In this document: piece by piece, positions 53,425-63,145 of the stretch
Position numbering within the stretch: the first letter of the stretch is position 1
How the letters are laid out: each line of letters begins with the position of its first letter
Source: JAGSPQ01 sp038206395
GTDB taxonomy: Bacteria; Myxococcota; Myxococcia; Myxococcales; Myxococcaceae
Length of the DNA: 64,000 bases
Assembly (NCBI GenBank): GCA_038206395.1
Contig: JBBRAX010000012.1
Span: 58,767-122,766 of the forward strand
Direction: 5' to 3'
Made by a program: the position numbers and the translations under genes
The notes under the pieces: model-generated
The model's database searches: none
Seen by the model: the letters and a program-made list of their open reading frames with translations, nothing else
Told to the model about the DNA's origin: nothing

Positions 53425-55497
53425 TCAGCCTCGAACAGAAGGAACAGCGGCGTGGAAACGCGTGGTGCTGACGTGAGAAAAAGAGCCAGTCGTCTTGATC
53501 AACAGCGCGACCTGGCGAAGCAGGTACGAGTCGCTCTTCGCAAAGCCTTTGAGAATCTGCTGTTGCTCTTCCGGCGGCAGCTGGTCGAACAGCTGAAGCT
53601 TCCGCTTCAACACCACGGGAGCAAGCCCCACCGCCCACAACGTCGCCCGGTAGCCGGCATTTGCGGGGAAGGGCAGCGCGTCATAGACGTCCTCAACCGC
53701 TTCTTCGGCCTGGTGCACGGGAAGCGGCTGCAGCGCAGCGCCGGGCACGCCCGAGAAGGTCGCCATCGAAGCGGCACGGCCCCAGCGCTTCTCGGCCGCA
53801 GTCAGAGCGGGCTGCAGCGCCTCGAAGCCCTTCTCGAGCGCGCCGCGCACCTTGATTCGCAGCGAAGAAAAGGGCCGCGGCGTGGTCGCCTTCGCGCGCG
53901 GCAGCTGCGTCACCGCCGGCGCTGCCGACTTCACGAACTTCATCACCGTCTTCTGGCGCTGCGCGAGCAGCAGCGGCACCTTCACCGCGGCGAGCACGTT
54001 GCCGACCTGCGCCTCGGCCAGCCGGTTGCCCAGCTCTTCGAGCACGCTGTCCATCGGTAACCACCAGGCGTCCGGCTTGCTGTTCTTGTCGAGCACCACG
54101 GTGCGCGGGCGCGTGTAGTGGTGAAGCGCGAAGGTGCTGTTCGCGATCCCCGCGCCCGTCTTCTTCACGCCGCCCCACGCCGCCGCGGGGATGGCGCCGG
54201 TGAAGGCGTGGTTGTTGATGAACGCGGTGCCGACTTCCAGCTGGCGCGCGATCATGTCCGCCTTCTTCAGGTTCTTCGACCAGACGGACGCGTTGAGGCC
54301 GTACTCGCACTTGTTCGACAACGTCACCGCCTGGTCGGCGTTCTGTACCCGCACGATGGGGATGACGGGCCCGAACGTCGGCTCGGTGAGCACGAGCATC
54401 TCGGGGTCGGCGCAGTGATCGATGACGGTCGGCTCGAAGTAGAGGCCCTTGCCGGTCGGCTTGCCGCCGCAGACCACCTTCGCGCCGCGGGCGATCGCAT
54501 CGCCGACGTGCTCCTTCACGATCTCGAGCTGGGGCTTCGTCATCACCGGGCCCAGGTCCGAGGTTGCCGGGTTTCCTGACACGCGCAGCCGCGAGACCGC
54601 GTTGGCGAGGCGTTCGACGAACTGATCGGCAATCTTCTCTTCGACGTAGACGCGCTCGATGTCGCCGCACGCCTGGCCCGCGTTCGTCAGCGACCAGTGC
54701 ATGATTCCCGCGACGGTGCGCTCGAGGTCGCAGTCGGCGAGGACAATCGCCGCGTCCTTGCCGCCGAGCTCGACGCTGCACGGAATCAGCAGCTCACCCG
54801 CCTGCTTCGCCACGATGCGGCCCGACGCCGAAGAGCCCGTGAAGGTCAGCGCGTCGATGCCCGAGTGAATCAGCGCCGTGCCCACCGTCTTGTCGCCCTG
54901 GATGACGATCAACACGTCTTCTGGCAGCACCTCGCCCATCACCTTCACGAACCACGCGCCCGACCGCGGCGCGAACTCGCTCGGCTTCAGCACCACCGTG
55001 TTTCCGCAGAGCAGCGCCGCGAAGACCGGCTTGAAGAAGTTCGCCACCGGGAAATTCCACGGAGCGATGATTCCCACCACGCCCCTCGGCACCGACTGCA
55101 CGACCGCGCTCTTGCCCGGGAAGGCGAGCGGCGAAATCGGGACCTTCTTTTCCTTCAGGAAGGGGCGCGCGACCTTGATCCAGTCGGTGATGAACTGCAG
55201 CGCGCCCAGCGCCTCGCCCATCAACACTTCGCCTGCCGGCTTGCCGCCTTCGTCGTGAAGCAGCTCGAGCAATTCCTGCCGCCGTTCGAGCATCAACCGC
55301 CCGGCCTTCTTCATCACCGAGGCGCGCTGCTCGAAGGTCAGCGCGCTCCACTTCCGCTGGGCGAGCCGCGACTTTCCGACCAGGCCTTTGACCTGGGTCT
55401 CGGGAGTGACCAAGACCGCCGGCATCTTCCGCCCATCGACGGGGCTCAGGTTGCGGATCGCAGGGGCTTCGGTCTTCGCGGCAGTCGCCTTCGGCAT
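53425..55497 (-). CDS. Aldehyde dehydrogenase fused to a C-terminal accessory domain
   Basis: A 690-residue protein with ribosome-binding site GGAGC. Residues about 20-490 are an NAD(P)-dependent aldehyde dehydrogenase: PRGVVGIIAPWNFPVANFFK, FTGSSASGRIV, catalytic Glu in ELGGKDAAIVLA and catalytic Cys in NAGQACGDIERVYV. The extra 200 residues (about 490-690) continue through a helical linker into VEDVYDALPFPANAGYRATL, QLFDQLPPEEQQQILKGFAK and SDSYLLRQVALLIKTTGSFS, which resembles the small subunit-like domains found beside GMC oxidoreductases. This is longer than ordinary family members (about 480-510). The fusion would bring the GMC partner (next gene) and the dehydrogenase together. Confidence 0.88.
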   Translation of the reverse strand: MPKATAAKTEAPAIRNLSPVDGRKMPAVLVTPETQVKGLVGKSRLAQRKWSALTFEQRASVMKKAGRLMLERRQELLELLHDEGGKPAGEVLMGEALGALQFITDWIKVARPFLKEKKVPISPLAFPGKSAVVQSVPRGVVGIIAPWNFPVANFFKPVFAALLCGNTVVLKPSEFAPRSGAWFVKVMGEVLPEDVLIVIQGDKTVGTALIHSGIDALTFTGSSASGRIVAKQAGELLIPCSVELGGKDAAIVLADCDLERTVAGIMHWSLTNAGQACGDIERVYVEEKIADQFVERLANAVSRLRVSGNPATSDLGPVMTKPQLEIVKEHVGDAIARGAKVVCGGKPTGKGLYFEPTVIDHCADPEMLVLTEPTFGPVIPIVRVQNADQAVTLSNKCEYGLNASVWSKNLKKADMIARQLEVGTAFINNHAFTGAIPAAAWGGVKKTGAGIANSTFALHHYTRPRTVVLDKNSKPDAWWLPMDSVLEELGNRLAEAQVGNVLAAVKVPLLLAQRQKTVMKFVKSAAPAVTQLPRAKATTPRPFSSLRIKVRGALEKGFEALQPALTAAEKRWGRAASMATFSGVPGAALQPLPVHQAEEAVEDVYDALPFPANAGYRATLWAVGLAPVVLKRKLQLFDQLPPEEQQQILKGFAKSDSYLLRQVALLIKTTGSFSHVSTTRFHAAVPSVRG

Positions 55498-55649
55498 GTC
55501 AGCTCCTTCTTCAGTACGCGCGGGGGGCGTAACACGGCTTTTGCCCCGAAACACCCCACCGGCCCGGCCCAGAAACCCCCTGCTTTCGATACTTTGAAAG
55601 GCGGTCTAATAACGTCGACGCTTTCCAATGCACACTTAGAAGCAAACCC

Positions 55650-56822
55650 ATGCCCACAGACGCCTACCAGCGCTGGAAGACGGCGATCGCGCGCGAGCCG
55701 CTGCCGCTGGCCGTGGTCGACCTGGACGCGTTCGACCGCAATGTCGACCGGCTGGTGGCTGACGCGAAGGGCAAGCCGCTGCGCATCGCTTCGAAGTCGA
55801 TTCGGTGCCCTGCGCTGCTAAAGCGGCTGAACGCGCGCCCCGGCGTGGTGGGGTTGATGACGTACAGCGCGGCCGAGACCGCGTTTCTGGCAGAGGAAGG
55901 TTTCAAGAATCTTTTGCTGGCGTACCCAACGGTGCAGCAGGTGGATCTCGCGGCATTGGTTCGGGCGAATCAATTCGCGTTCGCGGCGGTGGCGGTGGAC
56001 TCGGCGGCGCAGACGGACGCGCTGTCGCTGGTGGCCGCCGCGGCGGGAGTCACCGTGCCCGTCGTCATCGACGTCGACATGTCCTTCCGGCCGATCGAGG
56101 CGCTGCACCTTGGCGTGCGCCGCAGCCCGCTGCGAAAGGCCGACGACCTCGTCGGGCTCGCGCGGCGAATCCTCACCTCGCCTTCGCTGCGCTTCGTGGG
56201 CTTGCAGGCGTACGAAGCGCAGATCGCTGGGATGACGGACGACAGCCCATTCAAGCGGTTGCTGAAGCTGTGGTCGCGCCCGCAGGTCGAACGCCGCCGC
56301 GCCGAGCTTGCGCGCGTGTTCGCGGCCGAATCGATTCCGCTCGAGCTCTTCAACGGCGGCGGCTCGGGAAGCGTGCGGTGGGCTGCGGGTGAAGGGGCGC
56401 TCACCGAAATCACCGTCGGCTCCGGCTTTCTCAACAGCCACCTGTTCGACCACTACCGGGATCTGCAGGTCGAGCCGGCGGCGTACTTTGCGTTGCAGGT
56501 CACCCGCGTTCCCGCCGACGGCTTCGTCACCTGCCACGGCGGCGGCTTGATCGCGTCGGGTGAGGCAGGCCCTTCGCGTCTTCCGATTCCTTCTTTGCCC
56601 GAAGGGCTCGCGTTGCTGCCTCTGGAAGGTGCCGGCGAGGTGCAGACGCCGCTTCGCGTTCCACCGGGCGTGACGTTGGCCCCAGGCGATCCGGTGTTCT
56701 TCCGCCACAGCAAAGCGGGCGAGCTCGCCGAGCACTTCAATGAGTACCTGCTGGTGCGCGATGGGCGCATCGAGTCGCGCGCGAAGACGTATCGCGGGCT
56801 GGGGCACTGCTTCCTCGGTTAG
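55650..56822 (+). CDS. Alanine-racemase-fold PLP enzyme (DSD1/D-threonine-aldolase-like)
   Basis: A 390-residue fold-type III PLP enzyme, often annotated amino acid deaminase/aldolase. The PLP lysine is in RIASKSIRCPALLKRL (Lys near residue 49), the N-terminal barrel contains VIDVDMSFRPIEALHLGV, and the phosphate region NGGGSGSVRWAAGEGALTEI matches the family. The C-terminal part has the metal-binding His/Cys pattern HGGGLIASGEAGP and ends RAKTYRGLGHCFLG. Acts on D-amino acids or beta-hydroxy amino acids. Divergent from the aldehyde dehydrogenase, 11 bp before the lipoprotein hydrolase. Confidence 0.85.
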   Translation: MPTDAYQRWKTAIAREPLPLAVVDLDAFDRNVDRLVADAKGKPLRIASKSIRCPALLKRLNARPGVVGLMTYSAAETAFLAEEGFKNLLLAYPTVQQVDLAALVRANQFAFAAVAVDSAAQTDALSLVAAAAGVTVPVVIDVDMSFRPIEALHLGVRRSPLRKADDLVGLARRILTSPSLRFVGLQAYEAQIAGMTDDSPFKRLLKLWSRPQVERRRAELARVFAAESIPLELFNGGGSGSVRWAAGEGALTEITVGSGFLNSHLFDHYRDLQVEPAAYFALQVTRVPADGFVTCHGGGLIASGEAGPSRLPIPSLPEGLALLPLEGAGEVQTPLRVPPGVTLAPGDPVFFRHSKAGELAEHFNEYLLVRDGRIESRAKTYRGLGHCFLG

Positions 56823-56832
56823 GTTCCGGGCT

Positions 56833-58815
56833 ATGCGATTGCTCGCGCTCGGTGCATTGGTTCTGGCGACTGCGTGCGGCGGCGGCGTGCAGGCCACTTC
56901 CGGCGTGGCGGTGAAGATGACCTTCACGCGGGCCACGCTCTACGACGCGCCATTTCCCAGCGACGACCTGTTGAAGGACGACGGGACGATCGCGCTCGAC
57001 CTCTTCCAAAACCCGAAGAAGGTCGACCTGCTCAACCAGGGCCTGACGATTCTCGGCCGTGAGGCGCACGGCTTCTCGACCACCGCCGGGGTCTTCTTTC
57101 AGCTCACCGCTGCTCCCGGCCCGCTTCCGACGATGGCGCAGTCGGTGACGAAAGAGAGCCCGGTGTTTCTCGTCGGCGTCGACCCTGCGTCACCCGACTA
57201 CGGCGTCCGCGTTCCGGTGCAGGTCTCGTTTCACGCCGATGGCGGGCCGTACGGCAGCGCGAACCTCTTGTCCCTTATTCCCCTGCAGGGCCGGCCGCTG
57301 CTGCCGAACACGCGCTACGCGGCGGGCGTGCTGCGCGACCTGAAGGACAGCAAGGGCAACGCGCTGGGTGTGTCGATCGATCAGGCGAAGCTTACGGCCG
57401 GTGTCGCTGCGGAAGGCATGAACGCGAAGACGCTCGAGCGCTACGTCTCTGCGTTGGCCGAGCTGCAGAAGCAGGGTGTCGGCGAGCTCTCGGGCGTCGC
57501 GGTGTTCACCACCGATGATCCGACCGCCGCGTTCCGCGTGGTGAAGGCCGACGCGCTCTCGAAGCCGCTGCCCGCGCCCGGCGCGTTCACGCTCACCGAC
57601 ACCTTTGACGACTTCTGCGTCTTCTCGAGCACGCTGAAGTTGCCCGTGTACCAGGCGGGCGAGCCGCCGTTCTCGACGATGGGCGGCCGCTGGGTCTTCA
57701 ACCGCGAAGGGAAGCCGCTGGTGCAGAAGACCGAGACCTCGCGCCTCGTCGTCACCGTGCCGCGCAAACAGCTTCCGGCCGCGGGCCTGCCCACCACCGT
57801 CTTCCTGCGCACGGGTGGCGGAGGCGATCGCCCGCTGGTCGACCGCGGACAACACGCGACGTACCAGGGCCCGGCAATCACTGCTGGCTCGGGCCCGGCG
57901 ATGCAGTTCGCGCGCGCAGGCTTCGCGGGAGTGATGGTCGATGGTCCGCACGGAGGCCCGCGCAACGTCACTGGAGGCGACGAGCAGTTGCTGATGTTCA
58001 ACTTCCTCAACGCCGGAGCGCTTCGCGACAACGTCCGCCAGTCTGCCCTCGAGATCGTGATCCTCGCGCAGGTGCTGAAGACCCTGGCCTTCGACGCGAC
58101 CGCGTGCCCCGAGGCGCGCACCGCCGGCGGCGCTGCGACGGTCTCTTTCGACACCACGAAGCTCGCGTTGATGGGCCACTCGATGGGCGCGACCATCGCT
58201 CCGCTGGTGATGGCGAACGAGCCGATGTTCAAGGCGGCGATCTTGAGCGGCAGCGGCGCGAGCTGGATCGAGAACGTCATCTACAAAATCAAACCACTCG
58301 AGGTCCGCCCGTTCGCCGAGACGTTGATTGGGTACAGCGGCGACCAGCGGCTCGTCGCGGAAGATCCGGTGCTCTCACTGGTGCAGTGGGCCGCCGAGCC
58401 CGCTGACTCGGCCGTCTACGCGCGCGACGCCACGCAGCACGTGCTGATGTTTCAGGGCCTCGTCGACCACTACATTCTTCCTCGCATCGCCAACGCGATG
58501 AGCCTGTCGCTGGGCCTCGACCTGGCGGGCGAGACCTTCGACAGCGTGGAACAGACGAAGCTTCCCGCGCAGACGCCGCTCGAGTCCGTGCTGCCGTTTT
58601 CCGGCCGATCGCGCATCAAGTTGCCGGCCAGCGGAAACCTCGCGGGCGGACTCACCGGCGTCGTCGTGCAGCATCCGGAAGACGGCATCGAAGACGGACA
58701 CGAGGTCGCGTACCAGGTCGAAGCCGCGCGCCGCGAGTACCGCTGCTTCCTCGAGAGCTTTGCCAAAGGAATTCCCCGCGTGCCGGCGCCCAGCGCCAAC
58801 GCGGGGTGTGAATGA
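56833..58815 (+). CDS. Large lipoprotein alpha/beta-hydrolase
   Basis: A 660-residue lipoprotein with an MRLLALGALVLATACGGG leader. The catalytic nucleophile motif is LMGHSMGATIAPLVMANEPM (about residues 441-460), with a likely acid/base in VLMFQGLVDHYILPR (D and H). The N-terminal 270 residues have a Big-like beta region with FTRATLYDAPFPSDDLLKDD, typical of extracellular hydrolases in Myxococcota. Probably an outer-membrane-anchored esterase or lipase. The start is set by the signal peptide; upstream codons are in the preceding gene. Confidence 0.82.
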   Translation: MRLLALGALVLATACGGGVQATSGVAVKMTFTRATLYDAPFPSDDLLKDDGTIALDLFQNPKKVDLLNQGLTILGREAHGFSTTAGVFFQLTAAPGPLPTMAQSVTKESPVFLVGVDPASPDYGVRVPVQVSFHADGGPYGSANLLSLIPLQGRPLLPNTRYAAGVLRDLKDSKGNALGVSIDQAKLTAGVAAEGMNAKTLERYVSALAELQKQGVGELSGVAVFTTDDPTAAFRVVKADALSKPLPAPGAFTLTDTFDDFCVFSSTLKLPVYQAGEPPFSTMGGRWVFNREGKPLVQKTETSRLVVTVPRKQLPAAGLPTTVFLRTGGGGDRPLVDRGQHATYQGPAITAGSGPAMQFARAGFAGVMVDGPHGGPRNVTGGDEQLLMFNFLNAGALRDNVRQSALEIVILAQVLKTLAFDATACPEARTAGGAATVSFDTTKLALMGHSMGATIAPLVMANEPMFKAAILSGSGASWIENVIYKIKPLEVRPFAETLIGYSGDQRLVAEDPVLSLVQWAAEPADSAVYARDATQHVLMFQGLVDHYILPRIANAMSLSLGLDLAGETFDSVEQTKLPAQTPLESVLPFSGRSRIKLPASGNLAGGLTGVVVQHPEDGIEDGHEVAYQVEAARREYRCFLESFAKGIPRVPAPSANAGCE

Positions 58816-58842
58816 CGCGGGGCGCGCTATCTTCCGCCGCAC

Positions 58843-61299
58843 ATGATCCCCCCCAATCTTCCCAAGCACGCGCGCGTCGTCGTCATCGGCGGCGGCATCA
58901 TCGGCACTTCCGTCGCGTACCACCTGGCGCACCTGGGCTGGAAAGACGTGGTGCTGCTCGAGCGCGATCGCCTCACGTCCGGCACGACGTGGCACGCGGC
59001 CGGCTTGATGGTGACCTTCGGCTCGACCTCGGAGACGTCGACCGAGATGCGCAAGTACACGCGCGACCTCTACGCCCGGCTCGAAGCAGAGACCGAGCTC
59101 GCCACCGGCTTCATGCCGGTCGGCTTCATCGAGATCGCCGCCGAGCCCGATCGCCTCGAAGAGTACCGGCGCGTCTCGACTTTCAACCGCTATTGCGGCG
59201 TCGACGTGCACGAGATCTCGGCGAAGCAGGTGAAGGACTTGTTTCCGCTGGCACGCACCGACGACATCCTGGCCGGCTTCTACGTGAAGGAAGACGGCCG
59301 GGTGAACCCCGTCGACGTCACGATGTCGATGGCGAAGGGCGCGCGGATGAAGGGCGCCACGATCATCGAGATGGTCACCGTCACCGGCGTGCTGCAGAAG
59401 CGCGGCGTCGTCACTGGCGTCACCACCGACTTCGGCAACATCAGCGCCGATTACGTCATCAACTGCGGCGGCATGTGGGGCCGCGAGCTCGGGGCGAAGG
59501 CTGGGGTCAACGTCCCGCTGCAGTCGGCCGAGCACTACTACCTCATCACCGAGAAGATCTTAGGCGTGCACAACGCGCTGCCGGTGCTCGAAGACCCCGA
59601 GTCGCACGGCTACTTCCGCGAGGAAGGCGGCGGGATGATGGTCGGCCTCTTCGAGCCGAAGTGCGCGCCGTGGAAGATCGAGGGCGTGCCGAAGGATTTC
59701 TCGTTCGGGGAAATTTCCCCCGACTGGGATCGCATGGGCCCGTACGTCGAGAAGGCGATGAAGCGGGTGCCGATCACGATGGACACCGGGGTGAAGAAGT
59801 TCTTCTGCGGCCCCGAGAGCTTCACCCCTGATCTGCAGCCGGTGGTCGGCGAGTCGCCGGAGCTCAAGAACTACTTCGTCGCGGCCGGCCTCAACTCGAT
59901 CGGCATTCTCACCGGCGGGGGCCTCGGCCGCGTGATGGCGCATTGGATCATCAACGGCCGCCCCGACGTCGACGTCACCGGCTTCAACATCGATCGCCTC
60001 CACACCTACCAGAGCAACCCCGAGTACCGCCGCACCCGCACCGTCGAGTCGTTGGGCATGGTCTACATGTGCCACTACCCGACGCGCTCGATGCTCACCG
60101 CGCGCGGCGCGAAGAGGTCTGCGCTTCACGATCGCCTCGCCGCCGCGGGCGCCTACTTCAAGGACGTCAGCGGTTGGGAAGGCGCCGACTGGTACGCGCC
60201 GAAGGGCGTCGAAGCGAAGCCGGACGCGCTGTCGTGGGGCCGGCAGAACTGGTTCCCGTACTGGCAGGCCGAGCACACCGCCGCGAGAGAAGGTGTGATC
60301 TTGATGGACATGTCTTTCATGTCGAAGTTCCTCGTGCAGGGGCGCGACGCGGGGCGGATCCTCAACCACCTCTCGGCGAACAACGTCGACGGCGAGTCGG
60401 GGATCATCACCTACACGCAGTGGCTCAACGAGGGCGGCAAGCTCGAGGCCGACCTGACTGTCACCAAGCTCGGCGACGAGAAGTACTGGGTGGTCGCGAC
60501 GGACACGATGCACCGCCACGTCGAGACGTGGATGAAGCGGCACATTGGCGACGCGCACGCCTTCGTCACCGACGTCACCTCGGGCTACGCGCAGATCAAC
60601 GTGCAGGGGCCGCGGTCGCGCGAGCTGATGCAGTCGCTGACCTCGGTCGACCTCTCGAACGAAGCGTTTCCCTTCCGCACCGCGCGCGAGATCGACCTCG
60701 GCTTTGCGCGCGCGCTCTGCGTCCGCATCACCTACCTCGGCGAGCTCGGCTACGAGCTCTACGTGCCAACCGAGCAGAGCGTTCACGTCTACGAACGGCT
60801 CACCGAGGCGGGCGAGAAGTTCGGGCTGCGCCACGCGGGCCTGAAGGCGCTCGCGAGCCTTCGCATGGAAAAGGGCTACCGCGACTACGGCCACGACATC
60901 GACAACACCGACTCGGTGCTCGAGGCGGGCCTGGGCTTCGCGGTCGACCTGAAGAAGCCCGACGGGTTTCTGGGCAAGGAAGCGGTGCTCGCCAAAAAAG
61001 CAGAAGGGCCGCTGAAGCGCCGCATCGTGCAGGTGCTGGTGAAGGATCCGCAGCCGCTGATGTTCCACGCCGAAGTGGTGCGCCGTGACGACAAGCCCGT
61101 CGGCTACATCCGCGCTGCGTCGTACGGCTTCACCCTCGGTGGAGCGGTCGGCTTGATGATGCTCGAAGGCGGGAAGCCCATCGACGCCGCGTACCTGGAG
61201 CAGGGGAAGTGGGACGTCGAGATCGCCGGCAAGCGCTACCCGGCGATGGTGTCGATGAGGCCGCTGTACGACCCGGACAACAAGAAGATCAAAGCCTGA
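58843..61299 (+). CDS. FAD-dependent dimethylglycine/sarcosine-dehydrogenase-like protein with GcvT domain
   Basis: An 818-residue bidomain enzyme. The FAD-binding motif is RVVVIGGGIIGTSVAYHLAH (about 11-30), with covalent-flavin-type GTTWHAAGLMVTFGS (His candidate) and LNSIGILTGGGLGRVMAHWI at the end of the oxidoreductase half (about 1-400). Residues about 420-818 are the GcvT-like aminomethyltransferase/folate domain (SFMSKFLVQGRDAGRILNHL, GYAQINVQGPRSRELMQSL, LRMEKGYRDYGHDIDNTDSV). It oxidatively demethylates N-methylated glycines or betaine derivatives to give 5,10-methylene-tetrahydrofolate. Convergent with the GST gene, 11-bp overlap. Confidence 0.9.
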   Translation: MIPPNLPKHARVVVIGGGIIGTSVAYHLAHLGWKDVVLLERDRLTSGTTWHAAGLMVTFGSTSETSTEMRKYTRDLYARLEAETELATGFMPVGFIEIAAEPDRLEEYRRVSTFNRYCGVDVHEISAKQVKDLFPLARTDDILAGFYVKEDGRVNPVDVTMSMAKGARMKGATIIEMVTVTGVLQKRGVVTGVTTDFGNISADYVINCGGMWGRELGAKAGVNVPLQSAEHYYLITEKILGVHNALPVLEDPESHGYFREEGGGMMVGLFEPKCAPWKIEGVPKDFSFGEISPDWDRMGPYVEKAMKRVPITMDTGVKKFFCGPESFTPDLQPVVGESPELKNYFVAAGLNSIGILTGGGLGRVMAHWIINGRPDVDVTGFNIDRLHTYQSNPEYRRTRTVESLGMVYMCHYPTRSMLTARGAKRSALHDRLAAAGAYFKDVSGWEGADWYAPKGVEAKPDALSWGRQNWFPYWQAEHTAAREGVILMDMSFMSKFLVQGRDAGRILNHLSANNVDGESGIITYTQWLNEGGKLEADLTVTKLGDEKYWVVATDTMHRHVETWMKRHIGDAHAFVTDVTSGYAQINVQGPRSRELMQSLTSVDLSNEAFPFRTAREIDLGFARALCVRITYLGELGYELYVPTEQSVHVYERLTEAGEKFGLRHAGLKALASLRMEKGYRDYGHDIDNTDSVLEAGLGFAVDLKKPDGFLGKEAVLAKKAEGPLKRRIVQVLVKDPQPLMFHAEVVRRDDKPVGYIRAASYGFTLGGAVGLMMLEGGKPIDAAYLEQGKWDVEIAGKRYPAMVSMRPLYDPDNKKIKA

Positions 61300-61870
61300 T
61301 CGAAGGCCGCGTCTTCTCGAAGCTCGGCCGCGCCTGGACCCGCTTCCAGTACGCGGTCGCCTTCGGCAGCGACTCGGGAATCGTGACGCCCTTGCTCTGC
61401 CACCCAGCGAGGAAGGGCCAGATCTGCACGTCGGCCAGGCCCGGGCTTTCGCCGCCGACGAAAGCGCGGCCATCGGCGAGCACACCCTCGAGCGCCTCGA
61501 AGCCCTGGCCCACCTTCTTCCGGTGCTCATCCGTCACCGGCTGGTCCGGCCGCGTGTCGCCTTCAATCCTGGCGAGCAGCGTCTGGTTCACCCGCGCCTG
61601 CGCCCGCGCCTTCGCATCCAACGGCTCAAGCGCTGCGCCCGGGTGGCTCTCGTTGAGGTACTGCGAAATCACCATCGACTCGATGATCGAGAAGTCGCCG
61701 TGGACCAGCTTCGGCGACTTCTTGTCGGCGTTGTGCGCCCCCGCCCGCGGGTCGGGAGAGGGCACGTCGTAAGGCAGCCACTCGTAATCGATTCCCTTCT
61801 CCGCAGCGGCGATGCGGGCCCGCCACGCGTAGGGGCACTTGTCCCGGCCGTGAATCTCGATCGCAGTCAT
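61289..61870 (-). CDS. Glutathione S-transferase-like protein
   Basis: A 193-residue soluble protein. The start MTAIEIHGRDKCPYAWRARI at 61870 gives a thioredoxin-fold domain with a CPYAWR active-site motif, cis-Pro region SPKLVHGDFSIIESMVISQYL (given in two parts in the protein) and C-terminal helices from about residue 95. The upstream open frame to 62272 belongs to another gene. The CPYA motif resembles the maleylacetoacetate isomerase/Zeta-Omega types; the substrate is undetermined. The stop lies inside the end of the convergent flavoprotein gene. Confidence 0.85.
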   Translation of the reverse strand: MTAIEIHGRDKCPYAWRARIAAAEKGIDYEWLPYDVPSPDPRAGAHNADKKSPKLVHGDFSIIESMVISQYLNESHPGAALEPLDAKARAQARVNQTLLARIEGDTRPDQPVTDEHRKKVGQGFEALEGVLADGRAFVGGESPGLADVQIWPFLAGWQSKGVTIPESLPKATAYWKRVQARPSFEKTRPSIRL

Positions 61871-61997
61871 GGCAGCTTTCTTAAACGGCGCCTCGAACGA
61901 TGGCCCCAGAAAAGAAAATGGCCGGTCGCGGGATCGCAACCGGCCTAAGTCACCTCTGCCTTTCTGCCGACGTAGATATTCCGTCCCGATTCGGCCG

Positions 61998-62281
61998 TCA
62001 ACTCCCGCATCGCACGAGCTTCGGGGAAAGCACGCGCACCAACTCGGCGGGCGCCATCGCGACCAGGAAGCCGCGAATTCCGCCGTTGATGTACAGCGTC
62101 GGCAGCCCGGCGATGGTCGCTTCGCAGCAGACGGGCAGGGGCTTTCGGGTGCCGAAGGGCGAGGTGCCTCCGACGAGGTACCCCGTGTGCCGCGCGGCGA
62201 CCTCTCCGCTAGCTGCCAGGCATCGCGTTCGCGGGGGGCCTTCTCGTAACCCTTTGGAATCATCAGCATCATGAAGCACGG
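61998..62281 (-). pseudogene. Remnant of a YbaK/aminoacyl-tRNA deacylase gene
   Basis: The C-terminal half VAARHTGYLVGGTSPFGTRK and LYINGGIRGFLVAMAPAELV matches YbaK-type editing domains (GYxVGGTSPFGTRK motif). The expected preceding part, CFMMLMIPKGYEKAPRERDA, is in a different frame, so there is a frameshift near 62210, and the first half of the gene is absent upstream. This should not be functional. It occupies the space between the GST and the sigma-factor unit, both intact. Confidence 0.6.
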
Positions 62282-62380
62282 GGGTTCTTCCCTGTGTCAG
62301 TGGCCGGGCGATTTCCTGGCTCTACCTTCACGTCGAAGATCGCGGCGGACAATCGACACAGCCTGTCGAATTATGTCGAG

Positions 62381-63145
62381 CTACTTTCCTGAGGGCCTGA
62401 TGCACGAGCGCTCGAGGCGCCGCACCGCGGGGTTATTCACCGGCAGAGACCTCGCCGCTTCCCGCGCTTCATCGACACGCTTCAGGCCGCACAGCGCCAG
62501 CACCTCGAGCACGCCGGCTTCCGTCTCGAGCAACCCTTTCGGAAACGCCTCGCGGTAGCCCGACACCTGCTCGAGGGCGACCGCGAACTGCTTGCCGTCT
62601 ACCGCCCCCATCGCTCCAGCGAGCGCGGCGACCTCTTTCGCCAGCGTGGCCTCGACTTCCTTCTCAGTCGGCACAAGCACTGGAGCAGGAGGCGCCGGCC
62701 TCACTTCCGGCTCGACCGCGGCGACGACGACCAGCGGCTTCACGGCAGGCTTCGCGATCACCACCGGCGCCGGCGCAGGCGGTGAAATGACTTCGGCGAT
62801 CTCTTCCGGCATGGCGACAACGACGGGCTCTTCGCGAACGACCGGGGGTTCCAGAGCCGCGGTGACGACCGGCAGAGGAACCAGAATCGGCTCTGCAGAC
62901 GACGCCATCACCTGCCACGTCACCCACCCGCCCACTGACACCGCCGCGACGACCAGGCCAAGCTTTGTCGCAACGCTCAGCCCTGCTGCTTTCACCGCGC
63001 CAGCCGTGCTGGCCGCGGCGGCTGACGGAATCAGCACGGCAGCGACGATGGCGTGCTTCATCGCGGCGCGCTGCGCTGCAGTCGGGCCACCGGCGTGCCG
63101 GCTGTGTTCGATCAACTCCCAGGACTCTGGACTCAGTTCGCTCAC
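62381..63145 (-). CDS. Membrane partner of the ECF sigma factor (anti-sigma-like)
   Basis: A 254-residue protein starting with GTG that overlaps the sigma gene stop (GTGA). The first 65 residues are cytoplasmic (MSELSPESWELIEHSRHAGG), a single membrane helix follows (LGLVVAAVSVGGWVTWQVMA, about 63-82), and the periplasmic part has a Val/Pro-rich spacer (PAPAPVVIAKPAVKPLVVVA) and a helical C-terminal domain (about 160-254) with TPR-like character. It lacks the HxxxCxxC zinc motif of standard anti-sigma factors. Myxobacteria often pair ECF sigmas with proteins like this. A co-sensor role is inferred. Confidence 0.75.
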   Translation of the reverse strand: MSELSPESWELIEHSRHAGGPTAAQRAAMKHAIVAAVLIPSAAAASTAGAVKAAGLSVATKLGLVVAAVSVGGWVTWQVMASSAEPILVPLPVVTAALEPPVVREEPVVVAMPEEIAEVISPPAPAPVVIAKPAVKPLVVVAAVEPEVRPAPPAPVLVPTEKEVEATLAKEVAALAGAMGAVDGKQFAVALEQVSGYREAFPKGLLETEAGVLEVLALCGLKRVDEAREAARSLPVNNPAVRRLERSCIRPSGK

